64,000 nt of DNA from positions 4,916 to 68,915 of the forward strand of contig CAYOPI010000009.1 in NCBI GenBank assembly GCA_964405825.1, written 5' to 3'. This stretch comes from JBHJGM01 sp964405825. GTDB lineage: Bacteria > Verrucomicrobiota > Verrucomicrobiia > Opitutales > JBHJGM01. Positions 1-8,908 of the stretch are shown here, in pieces (the first letter of the stretch is position 1; each line of letters begins with the position of its first letter). The notes under the pieces are model-generated. The model was not told the origin of the DNA, searched no databases, and worked only from the letters and a program-made list of their open reading frames with translations. Position numbers and translations under genes: made by a program.

Positions 1-540
1 GAAGCCGCCAGCCTGACGCAGCAGTACGGCGGGCAGGCCGTCGAGGTGAAGCCCGGCCTCTGGCGGCGGGTAGCGCCCTCGCCCACCCCCAGGCGCATTG
101 TCGAGCTGGAGCGTATCCAGAAACTGGTGACGGCGGGAGTGAACGTGATCGCCGGCGGCGGCGGTGGCATTCCCGTGCGTGGCGAGGAAGACGGCACGCA
201 CCGTGGCGTCGAAGCGATCATCGACAAGGACGCCACCTCTGCTCTGCTCGCCACGGGCCTGGGCAGCGAACGCCTGATCATCGCCACCGACGCGGCGGGG
301 GTGGCGGTGGACTTTGGCAAACCGACCGAGCGCTTCCTTGAGCGCCTGACCATCGCCGAGGCCGAGGCGTTGCAGGCGGCCGGAACGTTTCCCGCGGGCT
401 CGATGGGCCCGAAGGTCGCAGCGGCGATCCAGTTCCTGCGGGAAGCCCGTGCGCCCCGCCCGAGCGTGCGGATTTGCGCGCTGGAGCAACTGGCCGAGGC
501 AGTCTCCGGAAAGGCCGGGACGCAGCTTGTCCGCGCTTAG
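1..540 (+). CDS. yqeA/arcC: Carbamate kinase, C-terminal part (cut by left edge)
   Basis: Carbamate kinase makes ATP and carbamate from carbamoyl phosphate and ADP in the cytoplasm. The 179 visible residues carry the family hallmarks in order: a GGGGIPV loop, the EAIIDKD substrate/nucleotide segment, IIATDAAGV, FGKPTE and a C-terminal GSMGPKV motif. The full protein is about 310 residues, so roughly the first 40 % lies left of the window. It converges on ygeW, and the two stop codons share bases 538-539. Next to a YgeW-type carbamoyltransferase it most likely harvests ATP from carbamoyl phosphate released there, like YqeA in Escherichia coli. Family assignment is certain; the YqeA-type role is inferred from context. 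Confidence 0.93.
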   Translation, partial: EAASLTQQYGGQAVEVKPGLWRRVAPSPTPRRIVELERIQKLVTAGVNVIAGGGGGIPVRGEEDGTHRGVEAIIDKDATSALLATGLGSERLIIATDAAGVAVDFGKPTERFLERLTIAEAEALQAAGTFPAGSMGPKVAAAIQFLREARAPRPSVRICALEQLAEAVSGKAGTQLVRA

Positions 541-1580
541 GCGAAGGGACGCTCGCGCATGCAGCAGGCCATGATCGCCTTGGCCGTGTGCAGGCGGTTC
601 TCGGCTTCCTGGAAGACGACCGACTGCGGACCGTCGATGACGGCGTCGGTCACCTCGCTGCCGCGGTCGGCGGGGAGGCAGTGCATGTAGATGGCGTCCT
701 TCCTGGCCAGGGCCATGCGCCGCTCATCGCAGATCCAGTCCTTGTAGCGCCCGTTGACCTCAAGGCAGGCCTGCTCGTTGGCATGGATCTCCTCCTGGGA
801 GGTGAGGCTGGCGCGCTGGGTCATCAGGTCAAAGCAGCCCCAGCTCTTGGGGTAAACCACGTCGGCATCGGCAAAGGCGGCGTCCATGTCGTCGGTCACC
901 TCGAACTTCACGCCGGCCTCGGCACAAGCCTGTTGGGCGTACTGCATGGGCGCGTCGAGGAGGCGGTACTCCGGCGGGTGGGCCAGGGTGACGTCCATGC
1001 CGAAGCGGCCCATCAGCGTGATGAGGCCCTGGGGGACCGAGAGCGGCTTGGCGTAGGAAGGCGCGTAGGCCCAGCTGACGGCGATTTTGCGGCCCTTCAG
1101 CTCGCCGCCAAAGAGTTCGCGAATCGTCATCAGGTCGGCCAGTTGCTGGGTGGGGTGATCGACGTCGCACTGCATGTTGATGACGGGGACGTCGGTCGCC
1201 TCGGCCACCGCGCGCATGTAGGTGTTGCCCTCGCCGGGAATCAGGTCGTGACGGATGGCAATGCCGTGTCCCATCGCGCCGAGGATGATGCCGGTGTCAC
1301 GGGCGGTCTCGCCGTGGGAGATCTGCGTGGCTGAGGAATCCAGGAAGTGCGCGTGGGCCCCCAACTGGGTAGCGCCAGCCTCAAAGGCGTTGCGCGTGCG
1401 CGTGCTCTTGTCGAAGAAGAGCAGGTAGATCGTCTGGTTGGGCAGCGCGAGGACGTGCTCGCCGCGGTGGAAGGCCTTCTTCAGGTCGTCGGCCACGTCC
1501 AGCAGGAGCGTCAGTTCATCGGTCGTGAGGTCGCGCGTCTCGATGAAGTCACGGCCCTTGAGTGTATCAGGAATTTCCAT
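537..1580 (-). CDS. ygeW: Knotted carbamoyltransferase YgeW
   Basis: A 347-residue aspartate/ornithine-carbamoyltransferase fold enzyme. The carbamoyl-phosphate loop STRTR is at residues 59-63, DHPTQ at 141-145 and HCLPAD at 300-305. The segment WAYAPSYAKPLSVPQG and the following RFGMDVTLAHP are characteristic of the YgeW branch rather than of ArgF. ATG 1580 was chosen because the family N-terminus begins just after it; the open frame runs further upstream but encodes Arg/Pro-rich shadow sequence. It is the last gene of the minus-strand operon, 77 nt after ygeY. In uric-acid-degrading anaerobes this enzyme is thought to release carbamoyl phosphate from a ureido intermediate, which carbamate kinase uses. 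The exact substrate cannot be read from the sequence. Confidence 0.9.
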   Translation of the reverse strand: MEIPDTLKGRDFIETRDLTTDELTLLLDVADDLKKAFHRGEHVLALPNQTIYLLFFDKSTRTRNAFEAGATQLGAHAHFLDSSATQISHGETARDTGIILGAMGHGIAIRHDLIPGEGNTYMRAVAEATDVPVINMQCDVDHPTQQLADLMTIRELFGGELKGRKIAVSWAYAPSYAKPLSVPQGLITLMGRFGMDVTLAHPPEYRLLDAPMQYAQQACAEAGVKFEVTDDMDAAFADADVVYPKSWGCFDLMTQRASLTSQEEIHANEQACLEVNGRYKDWICDERRMALARKDAIYMHCLPADRGSEVTDAVIDGPQSVVFQEAENRLHTAKAIMACCMRERPFA

Positions 1581-1657
1581 ACGGATTGGTTTGGGAAAAG
1601 GTTCAGAAGTCCGGGCCGCCAACGGGGGCGGTCCTCGGGAGACAGGTTGGGCCGGAT

Positions 1658-2905
1658 TCAGGCGGGGGCGCCGGCGGGCTGAGCGTGGGCGGGGACGGGC
1701 ACGGTCTCGCAGTAGATGCCCGGGAAGGCCGCGTAGTAGGCCGCGCACTTGACCAGATGCTCAATGGGCACGCGGTCGTTGACGGTGTGCGCGACGGCTT
1801 CCTCGGCCGGTCCGAAGCCCACGCTGGGGATGCCGTAGAGGCCGGCGATAGAGACCGCGTTGGTGCTGAAGGTCCAGCAGTCGACGGTGGGCTCGGTTTT
1901 GAAAAGGCGGCGGTAGGCTTCGGCGGCGGCCTCCACGTGGGGGGCATCGGCGTCGTAGAGCCAGGTGGGGAAGTAACAGTCGGTGGGATAGACGGTGCCG
2001 GTGTAACTGGCGCGCTCGTAGCGCTTGAGCCAGACGCGGGCATCGGCCACCCCGACACGCGCGGCGGCCTGACGAATCTCCTCGAGGGCCGACTCCCTGG
2101 AGTCGCCGGTGCTCAGGCGACGGTCGACGTGGATGCGCGCCATGTCGGGCACCGCGCACATGCTGGGCGTGCTGCAGTCGATGTGAGTGACGGCCAAAGT
2201 GCCCTTGCCCAGAAAGGGCTGCTCGGGAAGCTGTTCATTCATCCGCTCGATTTCGCTGACCAGGCGGGCCATCTTGTAGACGGCGTTGTCGCCCTTGTGC
2301 GGCATCGAGCCGTGGCAGGAGCGCCCCTTGATCTCCACGCCGATCTCCATGCGCCCGCGCTGGCCGCGCAGCACTTTCGTGTCTGTGGAATCGGTCACCA
2401 CCACGACTTCGGGCCGCAGTCCCTCCTCCTGCACCAGGTACTGCCAGCACAATCCGTCGCAATCCTCCTCCATGATGGTGAAGGTGCACACCAGCGTGCA
2501 ATCTTCGGGGAGCAGGTTCAGGTCGCGGATGATGCGCCCGGCGTAAACCATCGACGGAATGGCGCCCTCCTGGTCACCGGCGCCGCGGCCGTAAATGATG
2601 CCGTCCTCGACCTTGCCCTCGTACGGGTCGTGGGCCCACTCGTCGCGGTCGCCGACGCCGACGGTGTCCACGTGCGCGTCGATCGCGATGATGCGCGGAC
2701 CCGAACCCAGCTCGGCGATGAGGTTGCCCAGTCCGTCGACGCGCACGCGGTCGTAGCCGCCGACGGTGTCGAGCTCCTGGCGGATGCGGGCGATGACCTG
2801 GCCTTCCTCGCAACTCTCGGAGGGGATGGCGACCATCTGGCGGAGAAAATCCACCATCGCCGATTCATACTTCTGGGCGTGCTGATTGATCTGAGCGTAG
2901 TCCAT
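1658..2905 (-). CDS. ygeY: YgeY-family M20 metallohydrolase, selenium-metabolism linked
   Basis: A 415-residue M20 (ArgE/DapE-like) di-zinc hydrolase. The metal and catalytic residues are visible: H78 and D80 in AHVDTV, D111 in RGAGDQEG, E146-E147 in MEED, D172 and H198 in SCHGS. The conserved RGQRGR segment near residue 182 is typical of the YgeY subfamily, which travels with ygeW, ygeX and selenium-dependent molybdenum hydroxylases. It probably hydrolyses a ureido or amide bond in an intermediate of purine breakdown. It lies 14 nt after the xanthine dehydrogenase gene, so it is co-transcribed. Length matches the family; the start at ATG 2905 gives the expected N-terminus. Confidence 0.9.
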   Translation of the reverse strand: MDYAQINQHAQKYESAMVDFLRQMVAIPSESCEEGQVIARIRQELDTVGGYDRVRVDGLGNLIAELGSGPRIIAIDAHVDTVGVGDRDEWAHDPYEGKVEDGIIYGRGAGDQEGAIPSMVYAGRIIRDLNLLPEDCTLVCTFTIMEEDCDGLCWQYLVQEEGLRPEVVVVTDSTDTKVLRGQRGRMEIGVEIKGRSCHGSMPHKGDNAVYKMARLVSEIERMNEQLPEQPFLGKGTLAVTHIDCSTPSMCAVPDMARIHVDRRLSTGDSRESALEEIRQAAARVGVADARVWLKRYERASYTGTVYPTDCYFPTWLYDADAPHVEAAAEAYRRLFKTEPTVDCWTFSTNAVSIAGLYGIPSVGFGPAEEAVAHTVNDRVPIEHLVKCAAYYAAFPGIYCETVPVPAHAQPAGAPA

Positions 2906-2919
2906 GGAAAGTGGGGGGG

Positions 2920-5529
2920 TTACTTGCGGCGAGCGCCGGGCAGGATGTGCTCCTCGTGCAGCGGCAGGGAAAAGCGGGGCTGGCCGTCGCGGGCGGTGAG
3001 CGCTCCGGCCACGGCGGCGGCGGTCGGCACCAGGCCAATCTCCCCGACACCCTTGGCACCGTAGGGACCATGCTCGGCGGGCACCTCGACGCCGCGCACC
3101 TCCACGGGGGGCATCTGGGTGGCCTTCAGGAGGCCGAGGCGGCGCAACTTGGTCGTCTCGGGCAGGCCGTCCTTCATCGGCAGGTCCTCCGAGAGCGCGT
3201 AGCCCAGTCCCATGTGCACGGCGCCCTCGACCTGACCCTCAAAGAGCATCGGGTTCATGATGCGCCCGGCGTCGTTGGCCGAGACGATGCGCTCGAGCTG
3301 GCCTTCGGCGTCAAGGACGGCGAGTTGGGTGGCAAAGCCGTAGGAAAAATGCGTGTGGTGCTCGCCCTGCGCGTTGACCTTGCCGGGCTTGGAAGTCCAG
3401 TCGCAGATCCACTCGCCCACGTAGGCCTTGCCCACGAGCGCGGCCAGTCCCTGCGCGGCGAGGTCCTCCTTGAGCCTCTTGCAGCCGGCGATGACGGCGT
3501 TGCCGACCAGGGCGGTCCCGCGGGAGGAGGTGGTCATGCCGCAGAGGGCCTGCTCACGGGTGTCGACCTTGACCTCGACGATCTCCGGGGGCAGGCCGGT
3601 TTCCTCGCAGAAGGTCTGCAGGGCCATGTTGTGAACGCCCTGACCCATCTCGGTCCAGCCGTGGAAGATATGTATCTGATTCTCGGATACAACTTCGATG
3701 CGTGCGCGGCCGATGTCGGGCATGCCGTTGCCCACGCCGGTGTTCTTGATCGCGCAGGCCAGTCCCGCGAAGGGCGCGTTGTGATAGTCCTCGTGGACGG
3801 CCTCGAGGGTCTTGCGCAGTCCGGCGGCGTCGCTGCCCAGGCGCTGCCCGGTGGCCGTCATCGAGCCTTCGCGCAGTGCGTTGTCGTAGCGCAGCTGCCA
3901 GCGGTCGAAACCACCCTGGCGGCAGAGATCGTCGAGACAGGCCTCCAGCGCGAAGGTCACCTGATTGACGCCAAAGCCGCGCATGGCCCCGGAGGGAATG
4001 TTGTTGGTGTAGACGCAGAAGCCTTCGACGTCGACGGTGCCCGCGTCGTAGGCGCCGGTGGCGTGACCGACAGCGCGCTCGACCACCTTCATGCCGACTG
4101 AGGCGTAGGCACCGGTGTCGGCGTAGAGCTTCGCGCGGACGGCGGTGAGCTTGCCGTCCCGATCGCAACCCACCTCGTAATCCATCACAAACGGATGACG
4201 CTTGGGATGCATGCGAATGGACTCCGAACGCGTCAGAGTGAGTTTGACCGGCGTTCGCAAAAGCCAGGCCGCCAGCGCAGCGTGACCTTGTACCGTGAGG
4301 TCTTCCTTGCCGCCAAAACCGCCGCCCGCCTGCACCTGAAGGACGCGCACGCGCTCCTCGGGCAGGCCGAGGATGGCCGCCACGCCCTTGCGATCCTCGT
4401 AGACACCCTGGCCCTGCGAATAAAGGCAGAGGCCGTCGGTGCCGTCGATGTCGACGGGTTCGGCCAGGCAGGACTCCGGCTCCATAAAGGCGTGCTCGAT
4501 GCGCTGGGTGGTGTAGCGCCCGCGGCTGACAAAGGCGGATTCGAAAAGGGCCTGGGTGGCGTCGCCCCGGCGCGTTGCGCAGGAGCTGAGGACGTTGCCC
4601 TTGGCGTGGAGCCGGGGGGCCTGCGGATCGAGCGCGGCAAAGACGTCGGTGAGCGGTTCGAGCACCTCACCGGTGACCGTGATGGCCTCGGCGGCGGCGC
4701 GGGCCTGCTCGACACTTTCGGCCACGACCAGCGCCAGCACGTCGCCGACGTAGCGGGTGATCTCGCCCTCGGCAACCATCATGGGCCAGTCCTTCTCGAT
4801 GAGGCCGGTGATGCGCGCGCCGGGAATGTCGCGGGCGGTCAGAACGCCAATAACGCCTTCCATCGAGCGTGCCCCAGACGTATCCAGACGATCGATACGC
4901 TGGCGGGGGTGCTCGGAGAAACGCAACGCGGCGTAGAGCATTCCGGGCCGGGTGAGATCATCGACAAAGGGACGGTCGCCCAGGACGGATTCGGCACCGG
5001 TGTACTTGGGCAGGGGCTGGCCAATGCCGCCGCGGTTGCAGCCGTTGCCGCCGGTTTCGCGCGGGAGTTCCTCGCCGCGCCAGAGGGTGGCGGCGGCCTC
5101 GATGGAGTCGGCCAGCTTGGCGTAGCCGGTGCAGCGGCACAGGTGCGGGTCGAGGGACTTGAGGATGGCGGCCCGGCTGGGGGCGTTGTCGCGTTCGAGC
5201 AGCGCGTAAGTGTCCAGGGTGATTCCCGGCAGGCAGAAGCCGCACTGCACGCCGCCCTTGCGCGTAAAGGCCTCGACCAGCTTCTGCCGGCGCTCCTGGG
5301 GGATGCCTTCCAGCGTGGTGACCGCCTTGCCCTCGACCTTGCTCATGGGCGTGACGCAGGCGTAGGTGCTCTTGCCGTTGACGAGCACCTTGCAACAGCC
5401 GCAAGCCGCCTCGTTTTCGCAGCCGCGCTTGGGGCTGGTCAGGCCGGCGTCCGCGCGCAGGTAGTCCAGCAGCGAGCGCTTCGGGTCGCCGGCGTAGGCG
5501 GCGGTTTCTCCGTTAAGCGACAGTTCCAT
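2920..5529 (-). CDS. xdhD-like: Selenium-dependent xanthine dehydrogenase (fused 2Fe-2S and Mo subunits)
   Basis: An 869-residue molybdenum hydroxylase. The N-terminal 160 residues hold two 2Fe-2S domains: a plant-type cluster (RGCENEAACGCCK plus a later Cys) and CGFC with CRCTGY. The rest is the molybdopterin domain, with GGGFGGKEDL at the cofactor and the catalytic Glu of GVGE at about residue 830. No FAD domain is present, as in the Se-dependent xanthine dehydrogenase family and E. coli XdhD. Such enzymes carry a labile selenium on the Mo centre rather than selenocysteine, so no recoded codon is expected and none is seen. The start overlaps the ygeX stop by 17 nt, implying coupling. Likely reaction: hydroxylation of a purine such as xanthine or hypoxanthine, or the reverse reduction of urate. 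Selenium dependence is inferred from neighbours. Confidence 0.88.
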   Translation of the reverse strand: MELSLNGETAAYAGDPKRSLLDYLRADAGLTSPKRGCENEAACGCCKVLVNGKSTYACVTPMSKVEGKAVTTLEGIPQERRQKLVEAFTRKGGVQCGFCLPGITLDTYALLERDNAPSRAAILKSLDPHLCRCTGYAKLADSIEAAATLWRGEELPRETGGNGCNRGGIGQPLPKYTGAESVLGDRPFVDDLTRPGMLYAALRFSEHPRQRIDRLDTSGARSMEGVIGVLTARDIPGARITGLIEKDWPMMVAEGEITRYVGDVLALVVAESVEQARAAAEAITVTGEVLEPLTDVFAALDPQAPRLHAKGNVLSSCATRRGDATQALFESAFVSRGRYTTQRIEHAFMEPESCLAEPVDIDGTDGLCLYSQGQGVYEDRKGVAAILGLPEERVRVLQVQAGGGFGGKEDLTVQGHAALAAWLLRTPVKLTLTRSESIRMHPKRHPFVMDYEVGCDRDGKLTAVRAKLYADTGAYASVGMKVVERAVGHATGAYDAGTVDVEGFCVYTNNIPSGAMRGFGVNQVTFALEACLDDLCRQGGFDRWQLRYDNALREGSMTATGQRLGSDAAGLRKTLEAVHEDYHNAPFAGLACAIKNTGVGNGMPDIGRARIEVVSENQIHIFHGWTEMGQGVHNMALQTFCEETGLPPEIVEVKVDTREQALCGMTTSSRGTALVGNAVIAGCKRLKEDLAAQGLAALVGKAYVGEWICDWTSKPGKVNAQGEHHTHFSYGFATQLAVLDAEGQLERIVSANDAGRIMNPMLFEGQVEGAVHMGLGYALSEDLPMKDGLPETTKLRRLGLLKATQMPPVEVRGVEVPAEHGPYGAKGVGEIGLVPTAAAVAGALTARDGQPRFSLPLHEEHILPGARRK

Positions 5530-6715
5530 GCGAGAGCGGCGGTTGGGCGGTGATGGCGGCGAAGCTGACCGGGTCGGTCGCCCCTTCGGTGTTGATGAGC
5601 AGGACGACGGCCCGGGCTCCGAGGTGGAGGCGGGCGCGGGCCTGGGCCAGTTCGGGCTCGCCGCAAAGCGCCAGCAGGGCGGCCAGACCGGCGGCCCCGG
5701 ATTCACCGGACTCCACCCGCGGGTCGTCGCCGAGGGGCTGGTCGAGGCGGCGCATGGCCTCGCGCGAGTACGCGTCGCTGACGGCGAGGAAAACGTCGGT
5801 TTCGTTCTTGAGGAGCGGCCAGGCCAGCAGCGAAGGGGTCCCGCAGTTCAGGCCGGCCATAATGGAGTCCTGCAGGCCGATGTCGCAGAGGGGCTGGCCG
5901 GTGGGCGTATCGGCGGAAGCGCGCAGGCAGTCGGCCTCGAGCGGTTCGACGCAGACCATGGCCGGGCGACGCGGACGCTCGGGATTGATGTAAAAGGCCT
6001 CGCCGGCGGCGGCCATGCCTCCCACCCCAGCCTGGAGGAAGACGGCGTCGGGGCCGTCCGGAAAGAGCGCGCGCACCTGGGCGTCGGCCTCGCGAAAGAG
6101 CGTGCCGTAACCGGCCATGATCCACTGGGGAATCTCCATGTAACCGGGATAGGCGGTGTCGGAAATGATCTGCCAGCCTTCGGCTGAAGCACGTTCATCG
6201 GCGGCGCGAACGGTCTCGTCGTAGGTGCCCTCGATGACGACAACCTCGGCGCCTTCGCTGCGGAGGGCATCGATCCGCGCAGGCACGGTGTTGCCGGGCA
6301 CGAAGATGACCGCGCGCTGGCCCAACTGACGCGCCACCCAGGCGACGGCCCGGCCGTGGTTGCCGTCGGTGGCCGAGGCAAAGGTGCGGGGCTCGCCCGA
6401 GGCCTCGCGAATGAAGGCCCATGGTGATTGCTCGGGCAGGCCGGCGGCGAGGCGCTCGCCCTGAATGAAGCGGAACATCGCGTAGGCCGCGCCCAGGACC
6501 TTGAAGGCGGGCAGGCCAAAGCGCTCGGACTCATCCTTGAGCAGAACCGCGCCGAGGCCCAACGCGCGGGCCAGCGTCGGCAACGAACGCAAAGAAGATG
6601 GCGCGTACCCTGGCAGGGCCTCGTGAAAGGCCTGCGCGCGCGGGTCGTCGAAGGCCGATGCATCGACCTTCGTCCGGCCGCGGTGGGTGTTCCAGGTCAA
6701 ACGTGCTGTACTCAT
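5513..6715 (-). CDS. ygeX: Diaminopropionate ammonia-lyase
   Basis: A 400-residue fold-type II PLP enzyme that converts 2,3-diaminopropionate to pyruvate and two ammonia. The Schiff-base lysine is K72 in PAFKVLGA, and SATDGNHGR near residues 114-122 carries the catalytic Asp and the phosphate/cofactor-binding segment of the family. A glycine-rich loop (LQAGVGGMAAA) lies in the middle. ATG 6715 overlaps the ygfK stop (ATGA), so the genes are translationally coupled. In E. coli, ygeX sits in the same ygeW-ygeX-ygeY-ygfK neighbourhood. In urate-degrading anaerobes the enzyme processes the diaminopropionate-type intermediate left after ring opening. Confidence 0.93.
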   Translation of the reverse strand: MSTARLTWNTHRGRTKVDASAFDDPRAQAFHEALPGYAPSSLRSLPTLARALGLGAVLLKDESERFGLPAFKVLGAAYAMFRFIQGERLAAGLPEQSPWAFIREASGEPRTFASATDGNHGRAVAWVARQLGQRAVIFVPGNTVPARIDALRSEGAEVVVIEGTYDETVRAADERASAEGWQIISDTAYPGYMEIPQWIMAGYGTLFREADAQVRALFPDGPDAVFLQAGVGGMAAAGEAFYINPERPRRPAMVCVEPLEADCLRASADTPTGQPLCDIGLQDSIMAGLNCGTPSLLAWPLLKNETDVFLAVSDAYSREAMRRLDQPLGDDPRVESGESGAAGLAALLALCGEPELAQARARLHLGARAVVLLINTEGATDPVSFAAITAQPPLSHGTVA

Positions 6716-8646
6716 ACCGGCGTGCCTCCAAAGGTTTGAATCAACTCGCGCGCGTGACCGGGCGGGGCCTGTTCGACCGAACGCAGCAGCGAGACCAGCA
6801 GGTGAAACGGCTCCAGTTCGATCGAGACGCGATCCCCGGCCACAGCCCATTGATCGGTCTGCACGGGCAGGCCTGAATCCTCGAGGACGACGGTGCCATG
6901 CGGGCCGGTGAAGCGGAAAACAGGCGCGGCGGCTTCGAGGGCGTACTCGACCCCTTCGATGCGTCCACGCAGACGCCGTGGTGTTTCCAGCCAGAAACCG
7001 TCACGGCGGTGCCGGCCCTCCCAGGCGCGCTGCGAGAGAAAGAAGTGGTGCTTGATGGCCGAGGGATGACCCTGCATCGGGCACTGCGTCTCACAGTGGC
7101 CGCACTCGTTGCAGAAGTCGTCCAGAACGAGAATCTGCCGCGGCCGTTTCAGGGACTGGACAGTGGCGTGGATGGGCTCGAAGGCATCGCCGCTTCGCCG
7201 CAGGGCGATGGTGCGTTTGGAAGCCTGCTCCAAGGGCATGTCGAAGAGGGCGGCGTTGGGGCAGACGGCCTCGCAGATGCCGCAGGTCAGGCAGTCGAAG
7301 GCCAGGAGCGGCTTGCCCGTCTGCCTGGGCGGACGCAGGGCATCGGCGTGGTAGCGGGGATTTTCGGGGAGCGCGGCTGCGTAGGCCTCGGCGTTGCGGC
7401 GGACATCCTCGGGCGAGCCCACCCAGGCCTCCAGGCTGTCTGCGCCGGTGGCGGCGACACTCTTGCCCAGGCGCTGGCAGTAACGTTGGAGCCGGGCGTA
7501 GCCGCCCTTTTGGAGCAGGTCCGTGCAGGCGGTCACGGGAGCGAAGCCGGCGGCCACGGCCTCCACGCAGTTCAACTCGTCGATGCCGGCGGAGAAGGAC
7601 ACGGGCACATCCCAGCCCACGACCGCGCGCAAGGCCGCGCTCGCCTGCATCGCCACCACGTGCAGGGGCCGGCCTGAAAGGTACATCTCGCGCTCGGAGA
7701 ACTTCGCGCGGTGATTGCCGACGACGAGCGTGTTGGAAAACTTGACGCCAAACTGCTGGCCGCAATCGGTGGCGCGCTGTCGCAGGCGTTGGACCAGCCC
7801 GGCGGCTTCGTCGAGGGTCAGGTCGGCGGCGAAGGACTCGGGGTTGAGCTCAAGCTCGGTGTAACCCATCTGTGTGCGCAGCAGCGACTCGGTGGCCTCG
7901 TAGCCCATCAGGGTCGGGTTGAGCTTGATGATGACGTCGAGCTGCCACTGCTCCATGAGGTAGGCGGCCATCTGCTCGATTTCGGCCTTGGGGCAGCCGT
8001 GGAAGGTGGACAGGGTGACCGAGCGGCCGATGCGCGGGTCGATCTCGAGCGCGCGCAGGTCAGCGAGATCGGCGGGCAGCGCCTCGCGCAGGCGCCGGAT
8101 TTCAGCGGAGGCGTCAGTCATCGAGGTGAGCCAGCGCCCGACCTTCTCCGAACGCAGACCCGCGTAATCGTAACCGAGCGACAGATCGAAGACGCAGTTG
8201 TAAAAAGGATCCCCGGCGGGGCGTCGGAGCAGCCCGCTGTGCTCGATCTGGTGGAGCAGCATCCAGGCGATGACGTACTGCTCCAGGGAGGCCTCCAGGG
8301 AAAGCTCCTGGGACCACTCCACGTTGAAGGCCAGGTTGGGAGCGTCGATGCAGGGACGGGGGATCTCCAGGTCGTCTTTCTCCTGGACCGTCTTCAGCTC
8401 GATGGCGCGGGCCCCGGCCAGATAGGCCAGCACGATGTTCTGGGCCAACTGGGTGTGCGGTCCGGCGGCCGGGCCAAAGGGAGTGGCCGGTCGACGTCCG
8501 GCCCAGGCAAAGGAAAGGTCAACGTTCTCCGTTCCCAGGTAGAACGAAGACGCGGGCAGACCCAACAGTCCGTGGCCGGTCTCTACACCGGCACGGACTG
8601 CCCGGGACAGGACAGTTAGCGTAGCTCCAATCAAAGCTTCGACCAA
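6712..8646 (-). CDS. ygfK: Short YgfK-type iron-sulfur flavoprotein lacking the FAD/NAD module
   Basis: A 644-residue relative of E. coli YgfK (putative selenate reductase subunit, about 1030 residues). Residues 30-400 match its FMN-barrel half, with PFGPAAGPHTQLAQNIV, TFHGCP, KLNPTLMGY and a TDLLQKGGY loop. Two 4Fe-4S motifs follow directly at C452-C462 (CLTCGICEAVCP) and C512-C522 (CNECGHCETQCP). In E. coli a GltD-like FAD/NAD(P) domain of roughly 450 residues sits between these parts; here only about 50 residues do. The frame is open throughout, so this looks like a real domain architecture. The start is TTG 8646 with a TAA codon directly upstream and no clear ribosome site, so the N-terminus is uncertain. 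It is the first gene of the operon and probably handles electrons for the hydroxylase. Confidence 0.82.
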   Translation of the reverse strand: MVEALIGATLTVLSRAVRAGVETGHGLLGLPASSFYLGTENVDLSFAWAGRRPATPFGPAAGPHTQLAQNIVLAYLAGARAIELKTVQEKDDLEIPRPCIDAPNLAFNVEWSQELSLEASLEQYVIAWMLLHQIEHSGLLRRPAGDPFYNCVFDLSLGYDYAGLRSEKVGRWLTSMTDASAEIRRLREALPADLADLRALEIDPRIGRSVTLSTFHGCPKAEIEQMAAYLMEQWQLDVIIKLNPTLMGYEATESLLRTQMGYTELELNPESFAADLTLDEAAGLVQRLRQRATDCGQQFGVKFSNTLVVGNHRAKFSEREMYLSGRPLHVVAMQASAALRAVVGWDVPVSFSAGIDELNCVEAVAAGFAPVTACTDLLQKGGYARLQRYCQRLGKSVAATGADSLEAWVGSPEDVRRNAEAYAAALPENPRYHADALRPPRQTGKPLLAFDCLTCGICEAVCPNAALFDMPLEQASKRTIALRRSGDAFEPIHATVQSLKRPRQILVLDDFCNECGHCETQCPMQGHPSAIKHHFFLSQRAWEGRHRRDGFWLETPRRLRGRIEGVEYALEAAAPVFRFTGPHGTVVLEDSGLPVQTDQWAVAGDRVSIELEPFHLLVSLLRSVEQAPPGHARELIQTFGGTPV

Positions 8647-8908
8647 TTAGCAGGACTGATACCACTTTGGACCGAGGACGGGCGAGCGTATTCTTGATAG
8701 AGCAAACATTTGATGTGACCGAAAGTGTTAGGGAAAGCGCCCGTAGAGCCATTCAAAGCATCGGCGTTACGTGCCTGCAGCCACTCACGGAAGGTGGGAA
8801 GAAATCCCGGGTTTTCTGCCTGCCGCGCCCAAAAAGTCAGTAGTAGTGACGACTTCTGGCCATGGTACGATCCATCCAGGCGGTGTCCTAACTCTTTCTT
8901 TACAAACC
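8647..8908. other. AT-richer intergenic block between divergent ygfK and pseudopilin genes
   Basis: This stretch is clearly less GC-rich than its surroundings and must carry the promoters of both divergent genes, although I see no convincing -35/-10 pair. A minus-strand frame at 8631-8921 could encode 96 residues starting MKGTWFVKKELG. Its composition is not the Arg/Ala/Pro-rich type seen in shadow frames here, but it overlaps both neighbouring starts, has weak codon bias and matches nothing I recognise. It may be a decayed remnant of a transferred gene. Confidence 0.35.
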
